Shown here: positions 44,226 to 52,563 of the stretch, piece by piece
Layout: each line of letters begins with the position of its first letter
How positions within the stretch are numbered: position 1 is the first letter of the stretch
Position numbers and translations under genes: made by a program
The notes under the pieces: model-generated
Told to the model about the DNA's origin: nothing
Database searches by the model: none
The model's input: only the letters and a program-made list of their open reading frames with translations
Assembly: GCA_014138725.1 (NCBI GenBank)
Contig: JACJID010000010.1
Span: 1-64,000, forward strand
Length of the DNA stretch: 64,000 nt
Source: Kutzneria viridogrisea
Lineage (GTDB): Bacteria > Actinomycetota > Actinomycetes > Mycobacteriales > Pseudonocardiaceae
Direction of reading: 5' to 3'

Positions 44226-44714
44226 TCACTCGAGCTGGATCAACCCAACGGGGTCACGCCAAAATGCCAGGATCATCTGATCAAGTGCGCGTGCATTCTG
44301 GATCACTACGGTGTGGTGCTCCGGTGCAGCCGCGAGCAGGACCTGGTCTCCGATCCGCATGCGACATTGGGTGCGCACGGACGCGGGGATGGTCAGGGTG
44401 TTCCGGGTGCTGCGGGTAAAGAGTCCACCAGGGTGAGGTCGAATGATCACCACACCAGCAATGACGTGGAATTCGAGCCGGTCTCCGGGGGCCCAACCTA
44501 CGGCGTGGGCGATGTGCCTGTCACTGACGCGGCCGGAGTCGTCCAGGCGTGCTACCGCATAGACGAAGGAACTGTCACCGCAGTTGGCAGACAGTCGCTC
44601 CGGCAGGGGCAGCGGCACTGCACGGCTCCCCACCATTGCCACCGGCGAAACATCACAGGCTGGCGTTGAGGGGGAGAGCTTAGGTACCAGCCCAGGGATC
44701 AGACGGTTACTCAT
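44226..44714 (-). CDS. AbrB/SpoVT-like DNA-binding protein, C-terminus replaced by IS3 sequence
   Basis: A 162-residue frame from ATG 44714. It holds two AbrB-like swapped-hairpin segments: GRVSDRHIAHAVGWAPGDRL, EFHVIAGVVIIRPHPGG and then NTLTIPASVRTQCRMRIGDQ, VLLAAAPEHHTVVIQN. Native sequence ends at DPVG. The last residues (about LIQLE) and the stop are encoded by the end of the IS3 copy inserted at 44241. Since the DNA-binding cores are complete, the truncated protein could still function. AbrB-like proteins act as global repressors or antitoxins. Its original partner, if any, is lost. Confidence 0.75.
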   Translation of the reverse strand: MSNRLIPGLVPKLSPSTPACDVSPVAMVGSRAVPLPLPERLSANCGDSSFVYAVARLDDSGRVSDRHIAHAVGWAPGDRLEFHVIAGVVIIRPHPGGLFTRSTRNTLTIPASVRTQCRMRIGDQVLLAAAPEHHTVVIQNARALDQMILAFWRDPVGLIQLE

Positions 44715-44966
44715 CGTGGCCACCTCACGGCTGAGGTGGCCACGATGACGGGACATGCCCGCCCACCGCACCGGGCATCCTGGCCACGCCAGGAGCCTGA
44801 GCTCAGGCCAGTACGGGCACCTTCAGGCTGCCGGAGAGTTACCCGCCGCCGTTCTCGTGGACCCCCTTCTGCTGAGGTTCACCTGCTGGCCACAGTCTGC
44901 GCCGTGCCGCGTGGGAGGGCTCCCCGTGTGGCGCTGAGCGGCCGGTACCGGCTGGCTGGTGGCCGC

Positions 44967-46721
44967 CTAACCGGGCAGTTTGGCGGCGACCGCGGTGGCC
45001 AGATCGGTGGCGGTACCACACAACTGGTTGCGCACCTTGTCGCCGGTGACCTCCAGCAGCAGGAGCTCGGCGGTGGGCGGCCCCTGCGGGCTGCCATAGG
45101 TGCGGTAGGAGACCCGGATCGCGCAGCTGTTGGGGCCGTCCTCCCCCTGGGACAGGTAGCCGGGGCGGCTGCCGACCTGGACAGGGGTGCCGTCGTTGGC
45201 GGACAGCGGCTGGTTGCGGTCGAAGCGCAGGTCGACGGAGGTGTTGGCGGAGGGGCTGTCCCAGCGGCACTGCCAGTCGCCGAACCCGGGCTGGCTGTGC
45301 GCGGCGTCCACCTCGGGCAGCCTGGCGAGGGCCCGCGCGTCGAGCAGGTCGCAGGAGGTCAGCTTGGCCAGTGACCTGTCGTCGAAGGGCTGTGGGCGGC
45401 GAGCGACCGGCCCGGCGTTGAGCCGGTCCACGGCCTGGTCCGTGGCCGCGTCAGCCATGGCGCACAGGTCGGCGGGACCGCTGTCGCGACCCAGGCGGCC
45501 GACGACGACAACGAGGTTGCCGTCGGCGAGCACGAGCGTGCGGCGGCACTCCTCGCTCTCGCGCACACCGCGGACGATGCCGACCGCGCCGATCTTCTGC
45601 GCGCCGCCGGTCAGCGGATCGGCCGAGGTGGGGGGATTCTGGAACTGCACCTCCAGGTCGACCCGCATGGAACCGTTTTGCACCAACACGTCGCAGCGGT
45701 CGAAGTTGCCGTAGGCGGTGTCCAGCTCGGTGTCGCCGAACCGCGACAACACAGCACGGTCGAGCAGTGAGCACGGGTCGGCGCCACGCGGCTCGCCAAG
45801 CACGGCGCGCGGGCTCTGGGCCGCGGGCGAGGTCGCGTGGGAGGCAGACATGAAGCCGAGTATCACCAACGCGCACACGGCGTGCCCGGCGATGGTGGCG
45901 GCGGAGACGTGTCGCCGCGCGGGCTTGGGCGGCACGGGGTCGAAGGTGCTGGTCCTGCCGTAGTTGCCCGCGATCGTCCGCAGCATGCGGCGCACGTTGG
46001 CCGCGTCGGGACGGTCGTCGGGCTCGGTTTCGAGCATGGCGGTGAGCAGCGGAGCGAGGTCACCCGCGTTGCGCAGCGGCTTGCGGTCCCCCTCGGGCGA
46101 GGGCACCGCGCCCTCCACGGCCGCGTACAGGGTGACGCCCAGGGAGTACACGTCCGAGGCGGGCACGGCGGGGGCCGAGCGCACCTCGGGCGCCATGTAC
46201 GGCGGGGTGCCGCGCACCTTGTGGTTGCCGGTCAAGGTGATCGCGTTCCACTTGGAACGGGCCACGCCGAAGTCGGTGAGCTTGGCCGAGTCGTTCTCGG
46301 TGACCAGCACGTTGTTCGGGGTGATGTCCCCGTGCACCACCTCGCGGGCGTGCACCTCCTGCAGGGCGGCGGCGATCTGCGCCCCGATGTGCGCGACCCG
46401 GTCGGGCGGCAGGGTTCGGTGCTTGCACAGCAACTTGGACAGCGTGCAGGAGGGCACGTGCTCCATGACGATCCACGGGCTGCCCAGGCCGTCGTCGATC
46501 AGGTCGTAGACCGAGACGATGTTGTTGTGCTGGAAACCGGCGCCGATGCACGCCTCGTCGCCGAGTTGCCTGGCCTCGGTGCCGGTGGACCGCTTCATGG
46601 CCACCACCCGCTTGAGCACCCGGTCCCAGCCCTGCCAGACCTCGCCCATCCCGCCCGCGCCGATGCGCCGCACCAGCTCGTAGCGGTCACTGATCAGCTG
46701 CCCCGTCATGTCCTCAGCCAT
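44967..46721 (-). CDS. Membrane-anchored Ser/Thr protein kinase with duplicated extracellular domain
   Basis: A 584-residue PknB-type kinase. The kinase domain occupies residues about 10-275: RIGAGGMGEVWQGWD (glycine loop), VVAMK (Lys), VHGDITPNNVLV (catalytic loop with HGD instead of HRD, so a non-RD kinase), TDFGVAR and YMAPEVRS. One transmembrane helix (AGHAVCALVILGFM) follows. The outside part has two related cysteine-containing DUF3558-like units: DPCSLLDRAVLSRFGDTELD ... FDRCDVLV, and TSCDLLDARALARLPEVD ... WQCRWDS. It likely senses an extracellular or wall signal. I chose ATG 46721 (MAEDMTGQ) over the longer frame from 46877. ATG 46709 is also possible. Confidence 0.88.
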   Translation of the reverse strand: MAEDMTGQLISDRYELVRRIGAGGMGEVWQGWDRVLKRVVAMKRSTGTEARQLGDEACIGAGFQHNNIVSVYDLIDDGLGSPWIVMEHVPSCTLSKLLCKHRTLPPDRVAHIGAQIAAALQEVHAREVVHGDITPNNVLVTENDSAKLTDFGVARSKWNAITLTGNHKVRGTPPYMAPEVRSAPAVPASDVYSLGVTLYAAVEGAVPSPEGDRKPLRNAGDLAPLLTAMLETEPDDRPDAANVRRMLRTIAGNYGRTSTFDPVPPKPARRHVSAATIAGHAVCALVILGFMSASHATSPAAQSPRAVLGEPRGADPCSLLDRAVLSRFGDTELDTAYGNFDRCDVLVQNGSMRVDLEVQFQNPPTSADPLTGGAQKIGAVGIVRGVRESEECRRTLVLADGNLVVVVGRLGRDSGPADLCAMADAATDQAVDRLNAGPVARRPQPFDDRSLAKLTSCDLLDARALARLPEVDAAHSQPGFGDWQCRWDSPSANTSVDLRFDRNQPLSANDGTPVQVGSRPGYLSQGEDGPNSCAIRVSYRTYGSPQGPPTAELLLLEVTGDKVRNQLCGTATDLATAVAAKLPG

Positions 46722-47121
46722 CGAGGCAGCACGGTACTCCGGTTGCCGCAACGGCGAGACCGGGCTCACAAGATCATGGCCGGCGTCCCCGTTCGGCCCA
46801 GTGAATCCTTCCGGCGATCGGAATGAACCCCGCGCCACTCCCCTGCGTAGCGAGATTTCCGCCGACTCCGGTAACACCCGGGTAAACCGGTTGACGAATC
46901 AATCTTCCCCGCCTGTAGCCCAGCTCACAATCGTCGCCGCCTTTGTCAACCGGGGCCAGATCCCCAGGTCCAGCGTTGACACCAGCCGACAGACACGCTT
47001 TTCCGCAGGAGCCCGGATACCCCACGCCGGGGATATTCGCCCTCGCGCATTCCGGCGTTCACCGCCGCACCTCTAGCGTCCGTTTCGGCCTCGGACCCTC
47101 GAGCAGAAATCGGAACAACTC
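46722..47121. other. Divergent promoter region between kinase and secreted-protein genes
   Basis: No supportable gene in 400 bp. The region must hold the promoters of both divergent genes, but I could not assign clear -10/-35 boxes or an operator. Confidence 0.4.
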
Positions 47122-48807
47122 ATGGCGAAACCTCGGCTAGTCATCGCCGCCAGCGGCCTGCTCGTGGCAGGCCTGATCGGCGGCCCCGTGCTGGTGGCCT
47201 CCGCGCACCAGGGCGAGGACCACAGCCAGTCCCAGCAGGCCCAGCCCACGCAGGCCCAGCCGAGCCCGGTCGCCACGGCGGCCCCGGAGGGCGACAACGG
47301 CAAGGACGTGCCCGCCCCGGCCGCACCCCAGCACGGCAGCCCGGTGTCCAAGGCGAGCAAGCTGTTCGGCACCGGGGTGGGCAACGTGTACCCGGACCCG
47401 GTGGACGGGCGCACCTTCGACCGCTACCCCGGCGAGTGGACCCAGGACCGCAGCAACGAGGTCTGCCAGTTCGCCATCTCCTGCTCCGCGGTGGACGGGT
47501 TCTGGTTCTTCGCGGGCACCAACGGCATGCTGCGCGCCCAACTCGGCGGCTCCAGCGAGGCCAGCGGCACGCTCACCCACACCTGGACCTCCCCGAAGTT
47601 CGAGTACAAGGGCAACGACGGACGCCAGCCCGCCGAGAACGTCATCCAGTACCGGCTGCGCGCCAACCGGGACAAGTTCGCCGACCAGGAGATGACCGGC
47701 GGCAGCTTCAAGGTCCAGGTCGTGGACGAGGGCGGCAGCGTGGTCGCGCAGAACAGCGGGCACGAACTGGTGCCACACAAGGACTGGAAGGCCACGAGGT
47801 TCTCCGTACCGGGCAACGCCTTGCGGGTGGGCGGCACCTACCAGCTGCGCGCGATCACCCAGATCCCCAAGGTGGGCGGGCACGCCACCGGCGGAACCGT
47901 GGACTGGGACTGCGTCGCGGTGACCGCGCGCAGCGGGGTGATGACCGGCACCGAGGGCTGCGGCGCGGGCGACACCCCGCCGGACCCGGGCGAGGTCGTG
48001 GAGGGCGGCGGCTCCAGCCCGGTCTGCCAGTCCACAGTGGACCCGCTGACCGGACCGCTGCTGGCCACGCTGCGGCAGCTGTTCACCGGCCCCAACCAGC
48101 TCAGCGCGGGCGTGGGCAGCAGCACCAGCGAGGTGGTCGACGCCCTGCTCGACCCGGCCCGCCCGCTGGGCACCGCGATCGGCGACCTCACCGGCACCTT
48201 CGCGGCCACCGGCAACGGCCTGTCCGGTCCGACCGGTGAGCTGGCCAGGCGGTTGCAGCCGTTCGGCGAGGGCATCCTCAAGGCGGTGGGCCCTGGGGCG
48301 AACGCGCTGTCCGGGCTGCTCACCCCGCTGGCCAAGGTGCTCAGCGACACCGCGGGCACGGTGACCAAGCCCGCGGGCGCACTGGTCGCCGGCGTGCTCA
48401 GCCCCGCCGGTGAGCTGGCGGCCCCGCTGGTGCCGGTCTACAACGCGCTGGTCCGCCCGATCACCCAGCCCTTCGTGTCCACGCTGATGAACAACCTCAA
48501 ACCCGCGATGGTCAACGCGCTGGGCCCGGAGGGCACCAGGACCCTGGGTAGCCTGCTGATCCCACTGGAGGAGGCCGCACGCGGCACGGCGGGCCCGTTC
48601 ACCGCGGCGATCGGCACCCTGCACCCGGTGCACGCCACCCTGGTGAACCTGCTCGACCCGATCTACACCGGCTACCTGACCGCGCTGGGCCCGGACGCCG
48701 AGCAGTACACGAAATTCGTGCGCAGCGCCTACGTGCACTCCTTCAAGGGCTTCTGCCCAGGACAGGCCGACACCGACTCGCCGCCGATGCACGGTCACGA
48801 CCACTGA
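47122..48807 (+). CDS. Secreted protein of unknown function
   Basis: A 561-residue exported protein with signal peptide (MAKPRLVIAASGLLVAGLIG then GPVLVASAHQ). A Gln/Pro-rich linker follows, then a domain with VCQFAISCSAVDGFWFFAGT and a beta-rich region (GGSFKVQVVDEGGSVVAQNS, LVPHKDWKATRF) ending with DWDCVAVTARSG, and a long helical, Leu/Gly-rich C-terminal half (PLTGPLLATLRQLFTG, GPTGELARRLQPFGEGILKA) ending HGHDH. No catalytic motif is seen. It lies 13 bp upstream of the cholesterol-oxidase-like gene, probably one transcript. Family unknown. Confidence 0.8.
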   Translation: MAKPRLVIAASGLLVAGLIGGPVLVASAHQGEDHSQSQQAQPTQAQPSPVATAAPEGDNGKDVPAPAAPQHGSPVSKASKLFGTGVGNVYPDPVDGRTFDRYPGEWTQDRSNEVCQFAISCSAVDGFWFFAGTNGMLRAQLGGSSEASGTLTHTWTSPKFEYKGNDGRQPAENVIQYRLRANRDKFADQEMTGGSFKVQVVDEGGSVVAQNSGHELVPHKDWKATRFSVPGNALRVGGTYQLRAITQIPKVGGHATGGTVDWDCVAVTARSGVMTGTEGCGAGDTPPDPGEVVEGGGSSPVCQSTVDPLTGPLLATLRQLFTGPNQLSAGVGSSTSEVVDALLDPARPLGTAIGDLTGTFAATGNGLSGPTGELARRLQPFGEGILKAVGPGANALSGLLTPLAKVLSDTAGTVTKPAGALVAGVLSPAGELAAPLVPVYNALVRPITQPFVSTLMNNLKPAMVNALGPEGTRTLGSLLIPLEEAARGTAGPFTAAIGTLHPVHATLVNLLDPIYTGYLTALGPDAEQYTKFVRSAYVHSFKGFCPGQADTDSPPMHGHDH

Positions 48808-48820
48808 GGGGAGTTCCCTG

Positions 48821-50530
48821 GTGAGCAGAGGAAACCCGGCGGCGGGCACCGGTCGGCACCGGCTGGTCTCCCGGCGCTCGGTGATGAAGGCGACCGCCGC
48901 GGCGGCCGTGGTCTCGGCGACGGCCTGGCAGCCCGTGGCCTCGGCCGCGACCACGCTCCAGGCCCCGCCGGGGTTCCCCCAGTCGCTGGAGATCCGGCAG
49001 CGGGCGTTCCGCAACTGGTCCGGGCAGGTCAGCGTGGACCAGGCGTGGACGTGCAGCCCGCGCACCGCCGAGGAGGTGGTGCGGCTGGCCAACTGGGCGC
49101 ACGCCACCGGCTGGACCCTGCGCCCACGCGGGCAGGCACACGGCTGGAGCCCGTTCGTGCTGGCGCCCGGGCACAGCGCCAGCACGATCCTGCTCGACCT
49201 GCGCGAGCACTTCACCGCGCGGCGGGTGGACCCGGCGGCCGCCCCCACCGTGACGGCCCAGGCGGGCGTGCTGCTGGAGGACCTGCTCGCCGACCTGGAG
49301 CGGGCCGGTCTCGGGCTGGCCGCCCACCCCGCTCCCGGGGACCTGACCATCGGCGGGGTGCTGGCGATCGGCGGGCACGGCACCGGCATCTCCACCGGCC
49401 CCGGCGACACCGCCCGGTACGGGTCGGTGAGCAACCTCGTGCGATCCCTGCGCGCGATCGTCTGGGACCCGGCCAGCCAGGGCTACCGGGAGCGCGAGTT
49501 CGGCCGGGGCGACCCGGAAATGCCCGCCCTGCTGGTGAACCTGGGCCGGGTCCTGATCACCGAGGCCACCCTGGACGTGCAGCCCAACCGGCGGCTGCTG
49601 TGCCGCAGCGTGCTGGACGTGCCGGTCGGGGAGGTGTTCGCCGCGCCGGAGCACGCCACCGAGCGCAGCTTCGCCAACCAGCTGGCCGCCACCGGGGCCG
49701 CCGAGGTGATCTGGTTCCCCTACACCGAGTTCCCCTGGACGAAGTACTGGTCGGTGCGGCCGGAGGCCCCGCGGTGCGCGCGCCGCGTGGCCTCCCCGTA
49801 CAACTACGGCTTCTCCGACAGCCTGCCCGACTCCGTGACGGCGGTGGTCGGCCAGGTCACCGCGGGCGCCTGCGCGCTGACCCCGGCCCTCATGCACGCG
49901 CTGATCACCGTGGCCTCCACGGGGTTGCTGGCCACCGGCACGCTCGACGTGTGGGGCTGGGCCAAGGACGTGCTGCTCTACGTGCGGCCGACCACCCTGC
50001 GCGTCACCGCCAACGGCTACGCCGTGCTGACCCGCCGCGCTGAGGTCCAGCGCGTGGTCAGCGATTTCCACCAGGCGCTGGAGCAGTTGCTGGGTGACTA
50101 CCGCGCGCGGGGCGAGTACCCGATGAACGGCCCGCTGGAGGTCCGCGTCACCGAACTGGACGAGCACGCCGCTCCCCCACTGCTGTCGGCGATCAAGCCG
50201 TGCCCACAGCGGCCGGAGTTCGACGTGGCGGTGTGGTTCGACGTGCTGACCGTGCCGGGGACCCACGCCAGCGGCAACTTCTTCCGGGACCTGGAGGAGT
50301 GGGCGGTCGACCACTACTGCGGCGACTACGCGCTGGTCCGTCCCGAGTGGTCCAAGGGCTGGGCCTACGGCGCGGGCGGGGCCTGGTCCGACGAGCACTT
50401 CCTGACCAGGACGATCCCCGCCGCGCACGGGCGCGCCGACTGGGACCGGGCCGCCGCGCTGTTCGAGCGGATGGACCCGCACGGGGTGTTCGCGGGCCCC
50501 TTGCACCGCACGCTGTTCCCCACACCGTGA
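48821..50530 (+). CDS. Secreted FAD-dependent oxidase, type II cholesterol-oxidase-like
   Basis: A 569-residue VAO-family flavoenzyme. A Tat-type leader (SRRSVMKATAAAAVVSATAW) precedes the FAD-binding domain: TAEEVVRLANWAHATGWTLR, RGQAHGWSPF (candidate site for covalent FAD-His linkage), GDLTIGGVLAIGGHGTG and GSVSNLVRSLRAIVWDP. The substrate domain contains EVIWFPYTEFPWTKYWSVRP and ends with AALFERMDPHGVFAGPLHRT. The layout matches bacterial type II cholesterol oxidase, which oxidises and isomerises cholesterol to cholestenone. Other sugar or alcohol oxidases of the family are possible. The GTG start at 48821 has GAGGGGAG just upstream. Co-transcription with the preceding secreted protein is likely. 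Confidence 0.83.
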   Translation: MSRGNPAAGTGRHRLVSRRSVMKATAAAAVVSATAWQPVASAATTLQAPPGFPQSLEIRQRAFRNWSGQVSVDQAWTCSPRTAEEVVRLANWAHATGWTLRPRGQAHGWSPFVLAPGHSASTILLDLREHFTARRVDPAAAPTVTAQAGVLLEDLLADLERAGLGLAAHPAPGDLTIGGVLAIGGHGTGISTGPGDTARYGSVSNLVRSLRAIVWDPASQGYREREFGRGDPEMPALLVNLGRVLITEATLDVQPNRRLLCRSVLDVPVGEVFAAPEHATERSFANQLAATGAAEVIWFPYTEFPWTKYWSVRPEAPRCARRVASPYNYGFSDSLPDSVTAVVGQVTAGACALTPALMHALITVASTGLLATGTLDVWGWAKDVLLYVRPTTLRVTANGYAVLTRRAEVQRVVSDFHQALEQLLGDYRARGEYPMNGPLEVRVTELDEHAAPPLLSAIKPCPQRPEFDVAVWFDVLTVPGTHASGNFFRDLEEWAVDHYCGDYALVRPEWSKGWAYGAGGAWSDEHFLTRTIPAAHGRADWDRAAALFERMDPHGVFAGPLHRTLFPTP

Positions 50531-50577
50531 CGGCCTGTCGGCTTGGCCCGGCGCCCGCTGGGAGGTAGGCATGGGCC

Positions 50578-50961
50578 ATGCCGCAGACCATCACACCGTT
50601 CCTGATGTTCGAGGGCGACGCGCAGGCCGCGCTGACCTTCTACACCGGACTGTTCCCCGACGCGGAGGTGGTGTCGCTGACCCGTCGCCCCGACGACACC
50701 GTGCTGCACGCCGTGTTCTCCTTGGCGGGCCAGCGGTTCATGTGCATCGACAGCGACGTCCACCACGAGTTCGGCTTCACGCCGTCGATCTCGCTGTTCG
50801 TGCAGTGCGAGTCCGAGCAGGAGGTCGACCGCCTGTTCGCCGCGCTGGCCGAGGGCGGCCAGGAGCTGATGCCCTTGGGCGACTACGGGTTCAGCGCGAG
50901 GTTCGGCTGGGTCAACGACCGGTTCGGGGTGTCCTGGCAGCTGAGCCTGCCGCTCGCGTGA
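50578..50961 (+). CDS. VOC-superfamily protein (PhnB-like)
   Basis: A 127-residue glyoxalase/bleomycin-resistance-fold protein of the PhnB (3-demethylubiquinone methyltransferase-like) subgroup: QTITPFLMFEGDAQAALTFY, LFPDAEV, FSLAGQRFMCIDS, FGFTPSISLFVQCESEQEVD, then FGWVNDRFGVSWQLSLP. Proteins of this group bind metal or small molecules as dimers, and functions are mostly unassigned. It stands alone between the oxidase gene and the convergent protease gene. Confidence 0.88.
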   Translation: MPQTITPFLMFEGDAQAALTFYTGLFPDAEVVSLTRRPDDTVLHAVFSLAGQRFMCIDSDVHHEFGFTPSISLFVQCESEQEVDRLFAALAEGGQELMPLGDYGFSARFGWVNDRFGVSWQLSLPLA

Positions 50962-51005
50962 GCGCGGGCCGGGGGCGGGACGCCACGCCCCCGGCCCAGG
51001 TTCAC

Positions 51006-51752
51006 TCAGCCCGCCGTGGTGGTCCGGATCCAGTCCAGCACCGTGGACACGTCGCCGTAGATGGAGTTGGTCTTGCCGCAGGTGTCCGCGCCGGGACCGT
51101 CCGCGCCGCGGCTGTCCACGCCGACCACCTTGCCGTCGACCACGGCCGGGCCGCCGGAGTCGCCGTAGCAGTCGGTGGCCCTGGTGCTCGTGTCGAAGCA
51201 CAGCTCCACCGAGCCCTGGATGCCGCCGCACTGGCTGTCGGCGACCACCTTGGTGCCCACCGACTTGAGCACCGAGCTCATGTCACCGCAGCCGCGGGTG
51301 GCACAGGTCTGGCCGTTGCCGTACAGCGTGACCGAGGCCCCGCTCGCGGGCGAACTGCTGGCCAGGGTCGCGGGCGCGTTCGACACCGGCGCCGACAGCT
51401 TGTACAGCGAGAAGTCGTAGCCGGTGGAGTACTTCGGGTGGCGCACCCACTTGGACACGTTGGCCAGCGTGCCGCCGCTGGTGGTGTTCTTCGAGCCGAT
51501 GCGGATCACCTTGCCGCCCTCGCAGTGGGCCGCGGTGAGCACCCACTGCTTGGCGACCAGGGTGCCGCTGCACCACATGTCCGAGCCGCTGGTGCCGACC
51601 ACCGCCGTCCAGGACGGGGCCGTGGTGACCGGGCTGCCGCCGACGATGCTGGGGCTGGCCGTGCTGGTCGGGCTCGCCGCGGCGGGCACGCCCGCGACCG
51701 CGATGGCCGCCGCCGCGATGGCAACGCCGACGGGCAGGGAGATGCGCTTCAT
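51006..51752 (-). CDS. Secreted trypsin-like serine protease (S1)
   Basis: A 248-residue precursor with signal peptide (MKRISLPVGVAIAAAAIAVA then GVPAAASP), a short propeptide and the mature N-terminus IVGGSPV. The triad is complete: WVLTAAHCEGG (His), YDFSLYKLSAP (Asp) and DCYGDSGGPAVVDG (Ser). Six cysteines in the mature part can form three disulphides. Specificity pocket position before the catalytic Ser appears to be Asp (TDCYGDSGG), which fits trypsin-like cleavage after Arg or Lys. It is transcribed away from a 21-bp repeat array beginning about 130 bp upstream. Confidence 0.92.
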   Translation of the reverse strand: MKRISLPVGVAIAAAAIAVAGVPAAASPTSTASPSIVGGSPVTTAPSWTAVVGTSGSDMWCSGTLVAKQWVLTAAHCEGGKVIRIGSKNTTSGGTLANVSKWVRHPKYSTGYDFSLYKLSAPVSNAPATLASSSPASGASVTLYGNGQTCATRGCGDMSSVLKSVGTKVVADSQCGGIQGSVELCFDTSTRATDCYGDSGGPAVVDGKVVGVDSRGADGPGADTCGKTNSIYGDVSTVLDWIRTTTAG

Positions 51753-51882
51753 CGTTCCGCCTCCAGTGCAGGGTTTCTGTGAGCGGGTCGGGTGCTCACG
51801 CTAGGCACACACCGGACATCAGCGGAAGATCCGGTCGTCGGGTTGACGTGACCAGCCCCGATCCGCTAAGCGCGCCTTGCCA

Positions 51883-52450
51883 CGAGTCCCGGTCTGGCGC
51901 ACGCGAATCCCGGTCACTGGTCGGCGAGTCCCGGTCTGGGGAGCGCGAGTCCCGCCCTGCGGTCCGCGAGTCCCGGTCTCCTGCACGCGAGTCCCGGTCG
52001 CCGGTCGCCGAGTCCCGCCCAGGTGCACGCGAGTTCCGTCCTGCGGAGCGCGAATCCCGTTCACTGGTTCGCGAGTCCCGCTCTGGCGCACGCGAATCCC
52101 GTCTTGGGGAGCGCGAGTCCCGCTCTCTCGTCGCCGAGTCCCACCCTGGCGCACGCGAATCCCGGTCGCCGAGTCCCGCCCAGCGGTCCACGAGTCCCAT
52201 CCTGCGGAGCGCGAGTCCCCGTTACCGGTCCGCGAGTCCCGTCCTGGCGCACGCGGGTCCCAGTTACCTGCACGCGGGCTCCGGTCTCCGTTCGCCGGAT
52301 CCCGCCCAGGTGCCCACGAGTCCCGTCTTGCGGTTCGCGAGTCCCGATTACCTGCAAGCGAATCCCGGTCGCCGAGTCCCGCTCTCCGGTCCGCGGGTCC
52401 CGCCCTCTCGCACGCGAATCCCGTTCTCCCGTCACCGAGTCCGCTTTCAC
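51883..52450. repeat. 21-bp-period degenerate tandem repeat array, about 28 units
   Basis: Units follow the form CGAGTCCCG plus about 12 variable bases, and 25 of the first 27 are exactly 21 bp. Two units (starting about 52135 and 52338) are 14 bp (CGAATCCCGGTCGC). The variable halves come from a small set that recurs, for example CCTGGCGCACG, CCTGCGGAGCG and TTACCTGCACG. Two inverted units (GCGGGACTCG) lie beyond at about 52525-52555. It sits between the upstream region of the protease gene and the end of the GlxA-like gene. Long open frames on both strands are a by-product of the 21-bp period. Confidence 0.9.
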
Positions 52451-52563
52451 CCATACCGCAACCGCCAACACGCCGTACCGGTACGTCCGACACGCGGTAC
52501 CGGAAACGCCGACACGCGCCGCAGAGCGGGACTCGTCGTCGGCTGGGCGGGACTCGCGCGGGG

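Larger units (their letters stand above)
43027..44241 (-). mobile_element. IS3-family insertion sequence, copy 2 (inverted relative to copy 1)
   Basis: 1215 bp, the exact length and the same end sequences as copy 1 at 28578-29792, in opposite orientation. It cuts the C-terminal codons of an AbrB-like gene on its right. Flanks of this copy do not share a target duplication. Confidence 0.88.

Noticed and set aside
28578-44241. Composite transposon formed by the two IS3 copies
   Set aside because: IS3-family elements rarely form composite transposons, no target duplication flanks the whole segment, and copy 2 cuts an AbrB gene whose continuation is not found beyond copy 1. Homologous recombination between copies is a simpler view.
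47137-49434. A 765-residue minus-strand frame opposite the secreted protein and oxidase genes
   Set aside because: Antisense shadow caused by third-position GC. It has no motifs, while the plus strand shows signal peptides and FAD motifs.
51883-52450. CRISPR array
   Set aside because: The period is only 21 bp, the variable part is about 12 bp and recurs between units, and no cas genes are present.
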